From the NCBI GenBank assembly GCA_029945445.1, contig JAQSCO010000049.1, positions 51,905-115,904 on the forward strand: a stretch of 64,000 bases of DNA. Reading direction: 5' to 3'. Shown in pieces: positions 25,953-38,983 of the stretch. Positions within the stretch are counted from its first letter, which is position 1. Each line of letters opens with the position of its first letter. The position numbers and the translations under genes were made by a program. The notes under the pieces are model-generated. The model saw nothing but the letters and a program-made list of their open reading frames with translations, did no database searches and had not been told where the DNA came from. Source of the DNA: Lacunisphaera sp. Its GTDB lineage: Bacteria; Verrucomicrobiota; Verrucomicrobiia; Opitutales; Opitutaceae.

Positions 25953-27392
25953 TCAGCCCGAGCGGCTGACCGTGCTCGGGTCAATCGGCTGCGGCGTCGT
26001 GGTGGCCGGCGGCGTCGTGGTTTCTCCCGGCGTAGTCGTGCTCGGCGTCGTGGTGCTGGGCGTGGTCACCGGCGTCGTGTTGGTCGCGGTGCTGACCTGC
26101 TGGGTCACGACCTGCTGCTGGGTCGCGGTAGTGGCAGCCGCCGTAGAGGCCGTGTTGGCCGCGGTTTGAACCGTGGAGGAGCTCATGTCGGTTGTCAGGG
26201 TGGCGACCGAGGTGCCGGACGCCGTGGCGACGGCCGCAACGACCGCAGTCGCCGCGCTGGGCACCGTCTGCGAGACTGCAGCCGCGATCGTGGCCGAGGA
26301 AGTGGTGTTGCCGGCATTGGACGCGGCAGTGGTCACCGAAGAGGCAATCGCCGCGGCCTGGGTCGGCGCGACCGCCGCGGTGGAGGCGGCGATCTGGGCC
26401 GCAGCCGCGGGCGCCGCGGTGGTGGCGGTGGAAGCAATGGACGCGGCCTGGGTCGGGTTCGCGGTGGTGGCAGCAGCCGAAATCGTCGAAGCGGCGGCCG
26501 AGACACTCTCGGCCGTGGCACCGGTGGCGTTAGACGCCGTTGTCACGGCGGTCTGCACGATCGCGGTGGTCTGGCCGGGCGCGTTGGCGACGGCCGCCTG
26601 AACGACGGCCGACGTGGCGGCCGGCACCGATTGCACAACCGTCTGGACCACGTTGCTCAGTTCACCCTTGGCCGAAGCACTGGCATCGGCGTCAAACCGG
26701 CCGGTGGAGTTTTCAGCGACCGCGGCGACGGCCGCCGTCGCGACCGTCATCGCATTGGCAATCTGGGTTTGCACGCCGGCAAGCTGCGCATCGCCCGCGG
26801 GCAGGCTCGCACCGCCGGCAATGTTCGACACGGACACCTGACCGTTGGCAACGCTGACCGCCGCAATGTTGGGGTTGTCAGAAGTGATGAGAACGGTGCC
26901 CGCGCCCGTCGTGACGGTGTAGTTCACGCCGTTCACAGCGACGTGGTAGACCGTGCCGCGCGCCGCGGCCACGCCCTTCGGCGTGCGGACGCCGTAGTCG
27001 TTGATGCCCTTCTTGGACGGGTCGAGGGAGGAAACCAGGTTGCCGGACTTCAGATTCAGCAGCGCGCTCTGCTTCGTGATGCTCGCGCCTTCCGTCGTGA
27101 CCGAGAGCTTCTCCATCTCGACGCGGGTGTTGGCCTTGATCGTCGACACCGCGCCGCCCATCGGCCGGATGTAAACGTCGGTGCCATCGCCGGTGATGAC
27201 CGTGGCACCTTGGGGAAGCTCGTCACCGACGCTGAGCGCCGTGGGTGCGGCCGCACCTGGCAGCAGCACCTGCGCCGCGGTGCCCGTGATATTGAGAACC
27301 TTGGCCGTGGCTTGGGCCTCAGCGGCGAGGCCCGAAGCGGCGGAGAAGGCTGAAATTGCGCAAGAGAGGAGGAGTGCGAGTGTTTTTTTCAT
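25953..27392 (-). CDS. FecR-domain secreted protein with Ala/Thr-rich repeat region
   Basis: 479 aa. The signal peptide (MKKTLALLLSCAISAFSAASG) is followed by a FecR-type domain at ~45-190 (GDELPQGATVITGDGTDVYI, VRTPKGVAAARGTVYHV). A ~200-residue stretch of Ala/Thr/Ser/Val low complexity then has irregular copies of AASIASTATTAA/AAAIASSVTTAA. A Thr/Pro-rich tail (TTPSTTTPSTTTPGETTTPP) ends the protein. It lies upstream of no sigma factor but directly downstream of a CHASE2 adenylate cyclase gene in the same direction; FecR and CHASE2 proteins are often encoded together. Probably a surface or periplasmic protein that works with that sensor. Confidence 0.85.
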   Translation of the reverse strand: MKKTLALLLSCAISAFSAASGLAAEAQATAKVLNITGTAAQVLLPGAAAPTALSVGDELPQGATVITGDGTDVYIRPMGGAVSTIKANTRVEMEKLSVTTEGASITKQSALLNLKSGNLVSSLDPSKKGINDYGVRTPKGVAAARGTVYHVAVNGVNYTVTTGAGTVLITSDNPNIAAVSVANGQVSVSNIAGGASLPAGDAQLAGVQTQIANAMTVATAAVAAVAENSTGRFDADASASAKGELSNVVQTVVQSVPAATSAVVQAAVANAPGQTTAIVQTAVTTASNATGATAESVSAAASTISAAATTANPTQAASIASTATTAAPAAAAQIAASTAAVAPTQAAAIASSVTTAASNAGNTTSSATIAAAVSQTVPSAATAVVAAVATASGTSVATLTTDMSSSTVQTAANTASTAAATTATQQQVVTQQVSTATNTTPVTTPSTTTPSTTTPGETTTPPATTTPQPIDPSTVSRSG

Positions 27393-27497
27393 GAGACGGA
27401 AGTTGTGAAGCTAATGTGCAATAGTGAAACCCATGGTGCAGGGCAAGTAGGTATTAATGCTTATTTTTCATGGCCGAGGCCGGTACCCCCCGGCGTC

Positions 27498-29720
27498 TCA
27501 TTTCTCCTGCATGACGTAGTCGCCGTTCCAATCCACCCCCGGAGGGGTGACTTGATAACCGGCCACCAGCCCGGAGTAAACCAGCGAGGGGTTGCTGTGC
27601 ACGCCCGGGGTCTGGCCGGGAATATTCGGCTCCAGCGCCGCACTGCGGCGGAAGAGCACGAGCGCCCCCTCCCAATCGCGGGCGTAATAGCGCTGCAGGC
27701 CCTCGCTGAACAGCCGGAGGCATTCCCGCGTCTCAGGGGTGACCCATTCCTTCAGCCCGGTAAGCTCAAAGATCGGCACGGCCTGCGCCCGGCCCTTGAC
27801 CACGATGCGGCCGAGCGGGCGAAACACCACCCGGTCGCCGCCATGCTGCTCGCAGGCCAGCCGGGTCGCCTCGGTGCACATGGTGAAGGCGCCCCAGCTC
27901 TTCGCGCCCGATTCCATGCGCGCGGCCAGGTTCACATGGTCGCCCATCATGGTGTAATTGAAGCGCGTGCGACTGCCCATGTTGCCGATCACGCACGGGC
28001 CGGTGTTCAGGCCGATGCGTGACTGCATCTCCCAGACGATTGGCGGCCATTTGTCGCCCTCGCCCTTCCACTTCTCCCGCAATTCCGCCAGCCGGCGCTG
28101 GACCCGCGCGGTCGCCACGCACGCGCGGTAGGCGTGATCGCCGAGCGGGATGGGCGCGCCGAACATCACCACCACCGCGTCGCCGATGTATTTATCCAGC
28201 GTGCCGCCCTCCTCCTGCACGATGTCGGTGCAGACCGTGAGGTATTCATTCATCAGTTCAACCAAGCGATCCGGCGACAACTTTTCGGAAAAGGTTGAGA
28301 AGCCCTGGATGTCGCTGAAATACGCCGTGATTTCCTCCGTGTGCCCGCCGAGCTGGGGCGGCACCCCGGACTTGATCAGGCGATCGACCAGCTGGGGCGA
28401 GACATAGGCGCCGAACATGCCCTTGATCTCCTGCTTCGCCTTCTGCTCCTGCCAGACCCGCCGGCCGATGACGATGAATTGCAGCCCGACAAATCCCAGC
28501 GATGGCGCCACCCAGGGGATCCACCAGCTTTCCCATACCCACGCCCACAGCACCAGGGACGAATAGCTGATCAATCCCGCGACCGCTCCGCCGCAAAGCA
28601 CGAAGATCGACCGGTCGGCGATGAAGACGATGCCCCAGTAGCCCAGCAGGATGGCCGTCAGCCAGATGATCCCATCGGGCACCCGCCGCGCATAGTCTTC
28701 CGTAAGAACGTTGTTGACCAAGTTGGCGACCACGTAACTCAGCGGGGTCAACTCGCGCAAGGGGCTCGGACCCACGTCGGCCTTGCCCGTCACCGTCTGG
28801 CCGATGATGACGATTTTGCCTTTTAGATCCGGCGGGGCGACCGCTAGTTTTTTGTTCTCCAGATACACATCGCTCAATGCGACCAACAGCGAGCCGTAGT
28901 TGTAGAGGGGAATATCTCCGGCCTGGCCGCTCTGATCGAAGCGATAGTTGAGCAGAAAGCATCCGCGCTCATCAATGGGCAGTCGCCGGGTGCGGCCTTC
29001 CGCCGGAAAATACACGGCATCGCCCAGCCGCACACGCACGTCCTCCGGCTTGACGGCGAAATGCGCGAGCAGGATCTGCATGGAAATTGAAGGGTAGACG
29101 GCCTGGCCCACCCGCACGGCGAGGGGAATATTGCGCCGGATGCCATCCGGCCCCGGCGGCGTGTTGGCAAAGCCATACAGACTCACGGCCCGCAGCTGGG
29201 GAAAGGGAATGAAGGCATGCTCATCCCCGTCGAGCTTGGTGATATCGCCCTCGACCTGGAGCAGCGGCTTGGTCGGCCCCTCCTTGCCGGGCTCGACTCC
29301 CGTCGGTTCCGCATTGGTGACGGCGGCCGACAGGACCTTGGTGCCCGACTCGTTGGCCGCAGCGGCGACCTGCCCCATAATGTTGTCGCCGTCGCCTTCG
29401 CGCGAAGCATCGAGAATGACGTCCCAGGCGACCATTTTCGCCCCCGCCAGGGCCAGCACCTGGGTCAATTGCGCATGATACTGCCGGTCGACCGGCCAGG
29501 GTTGTCCCAACCGCGCCTCCGTATCGTCCTCGAAGAGCACGATGACCAGACGCGGGTCCGGTCCGGCTTGGAAATTGGTCCGGAATTTCGTCCGCAGATC
29601 AAGGGAATGCCACTCGAACTGCCGCAGCGAATCCGTGCGGCTCAGCGCGAAGGCCAGCCCGAAACAAGCCAGGGGCGCCCACCAAATCTGTCGAAGGGTC
29701 TTGCGATACGGGCGGCTCAT
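27498..29720 (-). CDS. CHASE2-domain adenylate/guanylate cyclase
   Basis: 740 aa from the ATG at 29,720. One N-terminal membrane segment (WWAPLACFGLAFALS) is followed by a periplasmic CHASE2 sensor (~35-340, ending VIIGQTVTGKADVGPSPL), three membrane segments (~345-425) and a cytoplasmic class III cyclase domain. That domain has metal residues in AYFSDIQGFSTFSE and YIGDAVVVMFGAP, then MMGDHVNLAARMES. A ~90-residue helical, TPR-like end (FSEGLQRYYARDWEGALVLF) follows. Canonical Asp and Asn/Arg motifs suggest an active cyclase. It probably forms an operon with the FecR gene downstream. Confidence 0.93.
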   Translation of the reverse strand: MSRPYRKTLRQIWWAPLACFGLAFALSRTDSLRQFEWHSLDLRTKFRTNFQAGPDPRLVIVLFEDDTEARLGQPWPVDRQYHAQLTQVLALAGAKMVAWDVILDASREGDGDNIMGQVAAAANESGTKVLSAAVTNAEPTGVEPGKEGPTKPLLQVEGDITKLDGDEHAFIPFPQLRAVSLYGFANTPPGPDGIRRNIPLAVRVGQAVYPSISMQILLAHFAVKPEDVRVRLGDAVYFPAEGRTRRLPIDERGCFLLNYRFDQSGQAGDIPLYNYGSLLVALSDVYLENKKLAVAPPDLKGKIVIIGQTVTGKADVGPSPLRELTPLSYVVANLVNNVLTEDYARRVPDGIIWLTAILLGYWGIVFIADRSIFVLCGGAVAGLISYSSLVLWAWVWESWWIPWVAPSLGFVGLQFIVIGRRVWQEQKAKQEIKGMFGAYVSPQLVDRLIKSGVPPQLGGHTEEITAYFSDIQGFSTFSEKLSPDRLVELMNEYLTVCTDIVQEEGGTLDKYIGDAVVVMFGAPIPLGDHAYRACVATARVQRRLAELREKWKGEGDKWPPIVWEMQSRIGLNTGPCVIGNMGSRTRFNYTMMGDHVNLAARMESGAKSWGAFTMCTEATRLACEQHGGDRVVFRPLGRIVVKGRAQAVPIFELTGLKEWVTPETRECLRLFSEGLQRYYARDWEGALVLFRRSAALEPNIPGQTPGVHSNPSLVYSGLVAGYQVTPPGVDWNGDYVMQEK

Positions 29721-29786
29721 CAATGGCCGTCAGCTTGGCGGGCGCGCCGCCGACAACCAAGCGCTTTCTCGGCCCCGGCCCGAAAC

Positions 29787-30344
29787 TCAGCCCGCCGCGA
29801 GCACGAAACGGGGCGCATCCTGCATGACGCGGAAGCGTAGCGTGTCGCCGCCTTGCTGCAGGGTCCATTGGTCGCTGTGCGCCGCGGGGAGTTTCTCCTC
29901 GGCCACGACGGGGCGAACCCGTTCCTTAAAGGTGTCGACCAGGTTGGTCACGCGCTCGGCGTAATTATAGCTGACGGACGGGGCCCGGCCACCGAGCACG
30001 GCCTCGACTCCGCAGTTCCAGGCCATGGCGATGTTGAATACGCTGGCCGCGACGCCGCGCTGTTCCAAGGTGCGCTTGATCCATTCGTAGTGCTTGACGG
30101 CGATCTCGTCGGCCACCGACCGCTGGACGGCCAGGCGGAAGGGCTTGTCGGTATGCATGCGCCAGGTCCCCGGGCGGAACTGGTAGGGTCCGAGTTCGCC
30201 AAAGCGACCGACGGAGGTCTGGTTCGTCGGGTTCTCTACCCAGTTGATGGCGCGCAAGGTCTCCCAACGGTCCGACGCCCCGGCTACAGATGTAAAGCCG
30301 AGGAGCGTGACGAAGAGCAGGATTTTTGTGAGCAGTTTATTCAT
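29787..30344 (-). CDS. Secreted lysozyme-like protein
   Basis: 185 aa from the ATG MNKLLTKILLFVTLLGF, which gives a clean signal peptide (cleaved near SVAGA). The early WVENPTNQTSVGRFGELGPYQF resembles the catalytic Glu helix and following G-x-YQ of lysozyme/transglycosylase folds, and NIAMAWNCGVEAVLGG fits the later helix that ends in a WN-x-G. I infer muralytic or peptidoglycan-binding activity; the family was not firmly identified. It lies ~65 bp upstream of the CHASE2 cyclase gene. Confidence 0.65.
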   Translation of the reverse strand: MNKLLTKILLFVTLLGFTSVAGASDRWETLRAINWVENPTNQTSVGRFGELGPYQFRPGTWRMHTDKPFRLAVQRSVADEIAVKHYEWIKRTLEQRGVAASVFNIAMAWNCGVEAVLGGRAPSVSYNYAERVTNLVDTFKERVRPVVAEEKLPAAHSDQWTLQQGGDTLRFRVMQDAPRFVLAAG

Positions 30345-30505
30345 ACCTAAGTGGCCGTGAAAAAGGCTATATCCTAGACCCCGACAAGTTGTTTTTTCTC
30401 CCAACTTTTTTACGCGGGACTCACTGTCTCAGTTTTTACCGGGCAGATTCGTAAGCCATTGAAACAGCTGCTTTTTACGCGCCGTTCTTGCCCAAAAATC
30501 TTTGC

Positions 30506-33196
<2,691 letters not shown>

Positions 33197-33239
33197 GCTA
33201 CACGCCGCCGCCGGCTTGGCACGGCAAAACTGGCCCGGC

Positions 33240-33980
33240 TCACAGCAACCGCTCCAACGGCGCGCGGCCCGACTTGCTGACCACCACGAACAGGTGCGAG
33301 GCGTCCGCCCACGAGGCGATGCTCGCGCCGCTCTTGTCGGCCAGCACCGGACTGAGCGCCGCCACCAGCGCGGGGAAGTCCGCCCGCTGCGCGATGTAAC
33401 AGTGGAACCACGCGCCGTCGCGCTTGAAGCACACCTCGAGCACCGGATGCTCCTGGAAATTCAAGGTGCGGCACCCCGCCTTGCGCAGGGCGGCAAAGTC
33501 GACCGGCAGGCCCCGGCTCAGCTGGTTTGCCGGCGAGCTCAGCATCGTCTGCAAGGCGGCCGTGTCCTCGCCGTGTCCGCCGTGGTTCTTGTCCAACATG
33601 GTGTCGTTCAGCGCGAACTCCATCAGTCCAGCGCTGGCCGCGGCGGACCGCGGCCACAAGGCGAGGCCCAGGGCGAACAGCACGGCGATGCTGGCGGCGG
33701 CCGCCAGGAACACCGACTGCTGCCACCAGCTGCGCTGCGTGGTCACGGGGGACGTCACGCGGCCGCCGGCGAGGATGGCCTCGCGCAAACCGGCGGGCGG
33801 CTGGATCAGGCCGAGCTTGGCGCTGATCGCGCGGTCAAAGGCCTGCTCGAGCGCGAACCACTCGTGCAGCGCCGGATCGGCCCGGGTCTGCTCGAGCGCG
33901 GCCGCAAACGTCGCGTCCCCGGCGTCGGCGCCGTCGGGGCGGTAGCCCTGCAGGATGAATTTTGCTTCCACGTTGTTCAT
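33240..33980 (-). CDS. Anti-sigma factor-like membrane protein
   Basis: 246 aa from ATG MNNVEAKFILQGYRPDG; the ATG overlaps the stop of the ECF sigma gene (ATGA), indicating coupling. A ~95-residue cytoplasmic N-terminal part is followed by one membrane helix (SVFLAAAASIAVLFALGLAL) and a ~140-residue extracytoplasmic domain with HPVLEVCFKRDGAWFHCYIA. The layout is that of a transmembrane anti-sigma factor holding the upstream ECF sigma factor inactive. No zinc-binding HxxxCxxC motif is visible. Signal unknown. Confidence 0.75.
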   Translation of the reverse strand: MNNVEAKFILQGYRPDGADAGDATFAAALEQTRADPALHEWFALEQAFDRAISAKLGLIQPPAGLREAILAGGRVTSPVTTQRSWWQQSVFLAAAASIAVLFALGLALWPRSAAASAGLMEFALNDTMLDKNHGGHGEDTAALQTMLSSPANQLSRGLPVDFAALRKAGCRTLNFQEHPVLEVCFKRDGAWFHCYIAQRADFPALVAALSPVLADKSGASIASWADASHLFVVVSKSGRAPLERLL

Positions 33981-34528
33981 GAGATTTTCTTGGCGGAGGG
34001 CTGGTTGAAGGGCACGACCTTGCTGCGGGCGCCCGCTTCCTTGCGGGCCAGCGCCGCGCGCAGCTGCGCCTTGCCGCGCGAGAGGCGCGACATCACGGTG
34101 CCGATCGGGACCTCCAGCATGTCCGCGATTTCCTTGTAGGAGAGTTCCTGCATGTAGAAAAGGGTCAGCGGGGCGCGGTAGACTTCGTCGACTTCCTGCA
34201 AGGCCTCGACCACGAGGCCGGCATCCATGCCCGTGACAACATCGACCGCCGGCGCGGGTGGATCGGCCTCGACGGGCCCGAGGTCCTCCAGGGCGGTCAC
34301 GCGCTCCGCCCGGCGGCGGCCGCGCAGGAACTCGCGATAGAGCGTCGTGAAGAGCCACGACTTGGCCTTGCCTTCCTCGCGCAGCGCATGGCCCTGTTTC
34401 GCCCAGATGAAGAACGTCTGCTGCGTAAGGTCGCCCGCGTCCGACGAGTTCCTCGTCAGGCTGAGGGCGAAGCGGAAGAGCGGCGTGTAATGCGCGTCCA
34501 CCAGCTGGTTGAAAATATCACCGGGCAT
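33977..34528 (-). CDS. ECF-type RNA polymerase sigma factor
   Basis: 183 aa. Region 2 covers ~5-80 (YTPLFRFALSLTRNSSDAGDLTQQTFFIWA) and region 4 covers ~105-165, with the helix-turn-helix YKEIADMLEVPIGTVMSRLSRG. It directs RNA polymerase to a small stress or envelope regulon. It is co-translated with the downstream anti-sigma gene through a 4-bp overlap. The regulon cannot be read from this window. Confidence 0.93.
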   Translation of the reverse strand: MPGDIFNQLVDAHYTPLFRFALSLTRNSSDAGDLTQQTFFIWAKQGHALREEGKAKSWLFTTLYREFLRGRRRAERVTALEDLGPVEADPPAPAVDVVTGMDAGLVVEALQEVDEVYRAPLTLFYMQELSYKEIADMLEVPIGTVMSRLSRGKAQLRAALARKEAGARSKVVPFNQPSAKKIS

Positions 34529-34563
34529 GCGGGGGTAAGAGTCTGCCTAAACGCGGCTTATTC

Positions 34564-34593
34564 CAACAAAAAGAGCCCCGTTTGCACGGGGCC
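34564..34593 (-). terminator. Terminator of the tRNA-Phe gene
   Basis: On the minus strand GCCCCGTGCAAACGGGGC is followed by TCTTTTTG. It starts 8 bp after the CCA end of the tRNA. Confidence 0.85.
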
Positions 34594-34600
34594 CTGAAAG

Positions 34601-34676
<76 letters not shown>

Positions 34677-34694
34677 AAAGCCGAAAGGGGGCGA

Positions 34695-34723
34695 GTTAAA
34701 AGGCCGGCGGAAGGACGCGTCAA
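34695..34723 (-). promoter_or_regulatory. Sigma70-type promoter of tRNA-Phe
   Basis: On the minus strand TTGACG (-35) at 34,723-34,718, a 17-bp spacer and TTTAAC (-10) at 34,700-34,695. This places transcription start ~11 bp before the tRNA 5' end. Confidence 0.65.
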
Positions 34724-34757
34724 CGGGGAATTTGAGGGAATTTCCGCCCAGACCTTA

Positions 34758-35984
34758 TTACCTCTCCTCGGGCGGTTTGACGGCCCGGAAGTTCCGCCAG
34801 AGCGTGAGGTCGTAGATGATCTTCAGCCCGCCGGCCACGAAGAAGGGCACGCTGGCCAGCGCCGCCGACGCCAGCAAGGGGCCGGCGAACAACGGCGCCA
34901 GGGATGTGCCGAGCTGCCGCGCCGTGCCGGTCACGCCATTCGCCGCCGAACGCTCGCCGGCCGGCACCACGGCGTTCACGTAGGACTGCCGCGTCGGCAC
35001 GTCCATCTGCGAGATGGTGTGGCGGAGCAGCAGGAGCGCGACGGCCCAGCCGAACGACGGCATCAGCGGCACGCCCATCAGCAGGATGTTTGAGGGCAGA
35101 TGCGTCCACACCATGGTGTTCACCAACCCGATGCGCCGGGCCAGCGGCACCGCGGCGAGCGCCGAAATGCCCGACAGCAGGTTCGCGCCGAAGAAAATTC
35201 CGCCCAGCGCCGCGTCCGTGACGCCGAAGCGCTGGTGAAACCAGTAGGCGAGGAAACTCTGCACGATGAAGCCGCCGCCAAATGAATCGATCCAGAAGAT
35301 CGCGCTGAGCTTGAAGACGGTGGAGCGCGACTCGTCCAGCCCAAGGAATTTTTTTGAAGGCTCGCCGCCCGCGGTCGCCTCCGGGGCCTCCACCTTCGCG
35401 TCCAGGCGCCAGCTCAACAGCCCGATCACCACGCCGAGCGCCCCGTAGCCGGTGAACAGCACTTGGTAACTGGCGAGCGCGGTCCAGCCGGACTGCTGCA
35501 GGCTGGCCGCGATCAAGCCCCCGGCCAGCGCGCCGACGGCGGTCGCGACGAAGCCCGCGACGTTATACCACGCAAAAATCCGCGTGCGGTCGCGGTCGTC
35601 GATCAGTTGCGCCAGGCAGGCCTGCTCGACCGCGAGAAACGGCCCGACCTCACTGCCGGTCGGGCTGATCACGCCGAGGGTCGCTCCGATCAGCAGCAGG
35701 GTGAAATCACCGGTCAACGCCATCACCCAGCCGCCGAGCGCCATCAGCGCCGCGCCAACCATCAAGGTGCGCCGCCGGCCCCAGCGGTCGGCGCGCGTGC
35801 TCAGCCCGAGTGAAATCGCGGCGTCGCCCAGGAAGGTGCACGTCAGCAGCAGGCCGATGCGCGTCTCCCCCAGCCCGGCGGCTGCGAGGTAAAGCACGAG
35901 CATGACGCCGATGATGCCGTAGGCGAACATCCGCACGATGCGCGTCGCGAAGAGCAGCCGCACGCTGGCTGGCCTGAAGGTCAC
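34758..35984 (-). CDS. MFS transporter
   Basis: About 408 aa from the GTG at 35,984 (TFRPASVRLLFATRIVRMF). The reading frame is open further upstream, but that part overlaps the lytic transglycosylase gene and lacks transporter character. Around 12 hydrophobic segments and the MFS loop 2-3 motif (STRADRWGRRRTLMVGAALMAL) are present. A charged central loop (SWRLDAKVEAPEATAGGEPS) separates the halves. Substrate unknown; drug, sugar or metal efflux are all possible. No regulator lies beside it. Confidence 0.85.
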   Translation of the reverse strand: MTFRPASVRLLFATRIVRMFAYGIIGVMLVLYLAAAGLGETRIGLLLTCTFLGDAAISLGLSTRADRWGRRRTLMVGAALMALGGWVMALTGDFTLLLIGATLGVISPTGSEVGPFLAVEQACLAQLIDDRDRTRIFAWYNVAGFVATAVGALAGGLIAASLQQSGWTALASYQVLFTGYGALGVVIGLLSWRLDAKVEAPEATAGGEPSKKFLGLDESRSTVFKLSAIFWIDSFGGGFIVQSFLAYWFHQRFGVTDAALGGIFFGANLLSGISALAAVPLARRIGLVNTMVWTHLPSNILLMGVPLMPSFGWAVALLLLRHTISQMDVPTRQSYVNAVVPAGERSAANGVTGTARQLGTSLAPLFAGPLLASAALASVPFFVAGGLKIIYDLTLWRNFRAVKPPEER

Positions 35985-36021
35985 GCGGCGATGCAGCCGC
36001 AGCCGGTTGGCCGCCGCAACG

Positions 36022-36534
36022 CTATTTCGGCGGCGGCACGGGCGCGAGGTTACCGCGCCAGAGGTCGCGATAGATCGGACTGTCGGGCACATCCAGCCGG
36101 TCGAGCGCGAAGCCCCGCTGCTCGACGTAATCCATGCCGTAGTGGAACGAGGCCAGTAGCAGTGGATAGGAGAACTTGTTTTTCCGGTGCAGGTAGCTCC
36201 GGCACCAGGCGAGGTAGTCGACGCCCGTCGCGAGGTTCTGCCGCCAGTCCCAGACCGCCGGGTCATAGGGTGTGCGGTTCACTTCGCGCCAGGCCGCCGG
36301 CTTGAGCTGCAGCAGCCCGCGCGCCTCGCCGTTGCGGGCTTGCGGATCGAAATTCGATTCGGCCGCCACCAACGCATAGATGAAGGCGGGGGCGATCCGG
36401 TAGCGGGCGGCATGCGGCTGGATCGCGGCCCACACGTTCTCGCGCGTGGCGGGATCGGGCGCGGCGGCCGGCTTGCGGCCGCAGCCAAGCGCGAGCAGGC
36501 ATCCTGCCGCGAGAACAATGACTGCCCGGTTCAT
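36022..36534 (-). CDS. Lytic transglycosylase lipoprotein (SLT domain)
   Basis: 170 aa from the ATG MNRAVIVLAAGCLLALGC, with a lipobox (LALGC) so the Cys at ~18 is lipidated. The SLT domain shows the catalytic Glu in YALVAAESNFDPQARNGEARGLLQLKP, the GLLQ motif and a later DWRQNLATGVDYLAW. It cleaves glycan strands of peptidoglycan at the outer membrane. It starts 22 bp downstream of the fabF stop in the same direction. Confidence 0.9.
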   Translation of the reverse strand: MNRAVIVLAAGCLLALGCGRKPAAAPDPATRENVWAAIQPHAARYRIAPAFIYALVAAESNFDPQARNGEARGLLQLKPAAWREVNRTPYDPAVWDWRQNLATGVDYLAWCRSYLHRKNKFSYPLLLASFHYGMDYVEQRGFALDRLDVPDSPIYRDLWRGNLAPVPPPK

Positions 36535-36556
36535 GCGGGAGCCAACTCCCACGGGC

Positions 36557-37807
<1,251 letters not shown>

Positions 37808-37827
37808 CGGAAAATTGGGTGATAAAA

Positions 37828-37875
37828 TGAAAAAGCGCCCTACCAGACCAGCACTAGGCCAGACGGTAGAACGCT
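37828..37875 (-). terminator. Hairpin with T-tract between acpP and fabF
   Basis: On the minus strand AGCG-TTCTACC...GGTAGG-GCGCT with a T5 tract after it. It could partly terminate acpP transcripts so that ACP is made in excess of FabF. Stem pairing is imperfect. Confidence 0.55.
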
Positions 37876-37893
37876 ATGGTCAAAAGCCAAAAT

Positions 37894-38157
37894 CTATTTC
37901 TTTCCAGCCTTGGCCTCGATGTAGGCCGTCACATCGCCCACCGTCTGAAGCTTCTCGGCGTCGGATTCGGGAATCTCGCCCTTGATCTCGTCCTTGAACT
38001 CTTCCTCGAAAGCCATGATGAGCTCGACGGTGTCGAGCGAGTCGGCGCCAAGGTCGTCGAGGAACGACGCCTGCGGGGTGATTTGCTCCTCGTTAACATT
38101 CAGTTGGTTAACGATGATTTCTTTGACGCGCTGGTCGATGGTTTTCTGGTCAGCCAT
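37894..38157 (-). CDS. acpP: Acyl carrier protein
   Basis: 87 aa, acidic and helical. The phosphopantetheine attachment Ser is S40 in [15 protein letters not shown]. It carries growing acyl chains for fatty-acid synthesis. It is followed by fabF and preceded by fabG in the same direction. Confidence 0.96.
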   Translation of the reverse strand: MADQKTIDQRVKEIIVNQLNVNEEQITPQASFLDDLGADSLDTVELIMAFEEEFKDEIKGEIPESDAEKLQTVGDVTAYIEAKAGKK

Positions 38158-38196
38158 GAGATTGGAAAGTGGGTCTAAAACGTTTAGGAAGAGGCA

Positions 38197-38943
38197 TCAC
38201 ATCACCATGCCGCCGTCAACGGTAAAAACTTGCCCCGTAATGTAGCCCGCTTCTTCGGAGCAGAGAAAAGCCGTCATGTGCGCGATGTCCGCGGCCTCGC
38301 CGAGGCGCTTGAGCGGAATGACCGAGGTTATCTTCTCCGCGGCCTCGGGCGGCAGCGCAGCGGTCATGTCGGTCTTGATGAACCCGGGGGCGACCGCGTT
38401 CGAGGTCACGCCGCGGGCGGCGAATTCCTTGGCGATGGCCTTGGTGAAGCCGATGAGGCCGGCCTTGGCCGAACAGTAGTTGGCCTGGCCGGCGTTGCCC
38501 ATGAGGCCGACCACGGAGGTGATGTTCACGATGCGGCCCCAGCGCTTCTGCGTCATCGAGCGGCCGATGTGCTTCGTCCAGTGGTAGCAACTGGTGAGGT
38601 TGGTCGTGATGACCGAGTTCCAGTCGTCCTCGGACATGCGGAAGAGCAGGCCGTCCTTCGTGATGCCGGCGTTGTTCACGAGAATGTCGATCTGGCCGAA
38701 CTCGGCGAGCAGGTCGGCGCTGGCCTTGGCGACGGCGGCTCCGTCGGCCACGTCCACCGCAAGGGCCTTGGCCTTGCCGCCGGCGGCATTGATGGCGGCC
38801 GCAGTCGCGCCGCAGCTGTCGGCGGACTTGCTCACGCAGATCACGGTCACGCCGCTTTTCGCCAGCAGTTCCGCGATGGCTTTGCCGATGCCCCGGCCGG
38901 CGCCAGTGACAAGGGCCACTCGATTAGTGTAGGTCAGGCTCAT
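38197..38943 (-). CDS. fabG: 3-oxoacyl-ACP reductase
   Basis: 248 aa short-chain dehydrogenase. The NADP-binding motif is TGAGRGIG (13-20), the structural motif NNAG lies in VNNAGITKDGLLFRM, and the catalytic Y-x3-K is in YCSAKAGLIGFTKA, with the conserved Ser in INITSVVGLMGN. The GITKDGLLFRM run is typical of FabG. First gene of the fabG-acpP-fabF cluster. Confidence 0.96.
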   Translation of the reverse strand: MSLTYTNRVALVTGAGRGIGKAIAELLAKSGVTVICVSKSADSCGATAAAINAAGGKAKALAVDVADGAAVAKASADLLAEFGQIDILVNNAGITKDGLLFRMSEDDWNSVITTNLTSCYHWTKHIGRSMTQKRWGRIVNITSVVGLMGNAGQANYCSAKAGLIGFTKAIAKEFAARGVTSNAVAPGFIKTDMTAALPPEAAEKITSVIPLKRLGEAADIAHMTAFLCSEEAGYITGQVFTVDGGMVM

Positions 38944-38983
38944 GGGAGGAGGGCGCCATAGGTCGCCTCGGCCCGGACGTTTG

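Noticed and set aside
25953-27392. DNA minisatellite in the FecR-protein gene
   Set aside because: The Ala/Thr-rich repeats are degenerate at DNA level with no fixed unit length; treated as protein low complexity.
36022-36266. N-terminal extension of the MFS transporter frame over the lytic transglycosylase gene
   Set aside because: The extra ~90 residues are Arg/Ser/Thr-rich and lie in another frame of a well-supported lipoprotein gene; a GTG at 35,984 gives a normal transporter.
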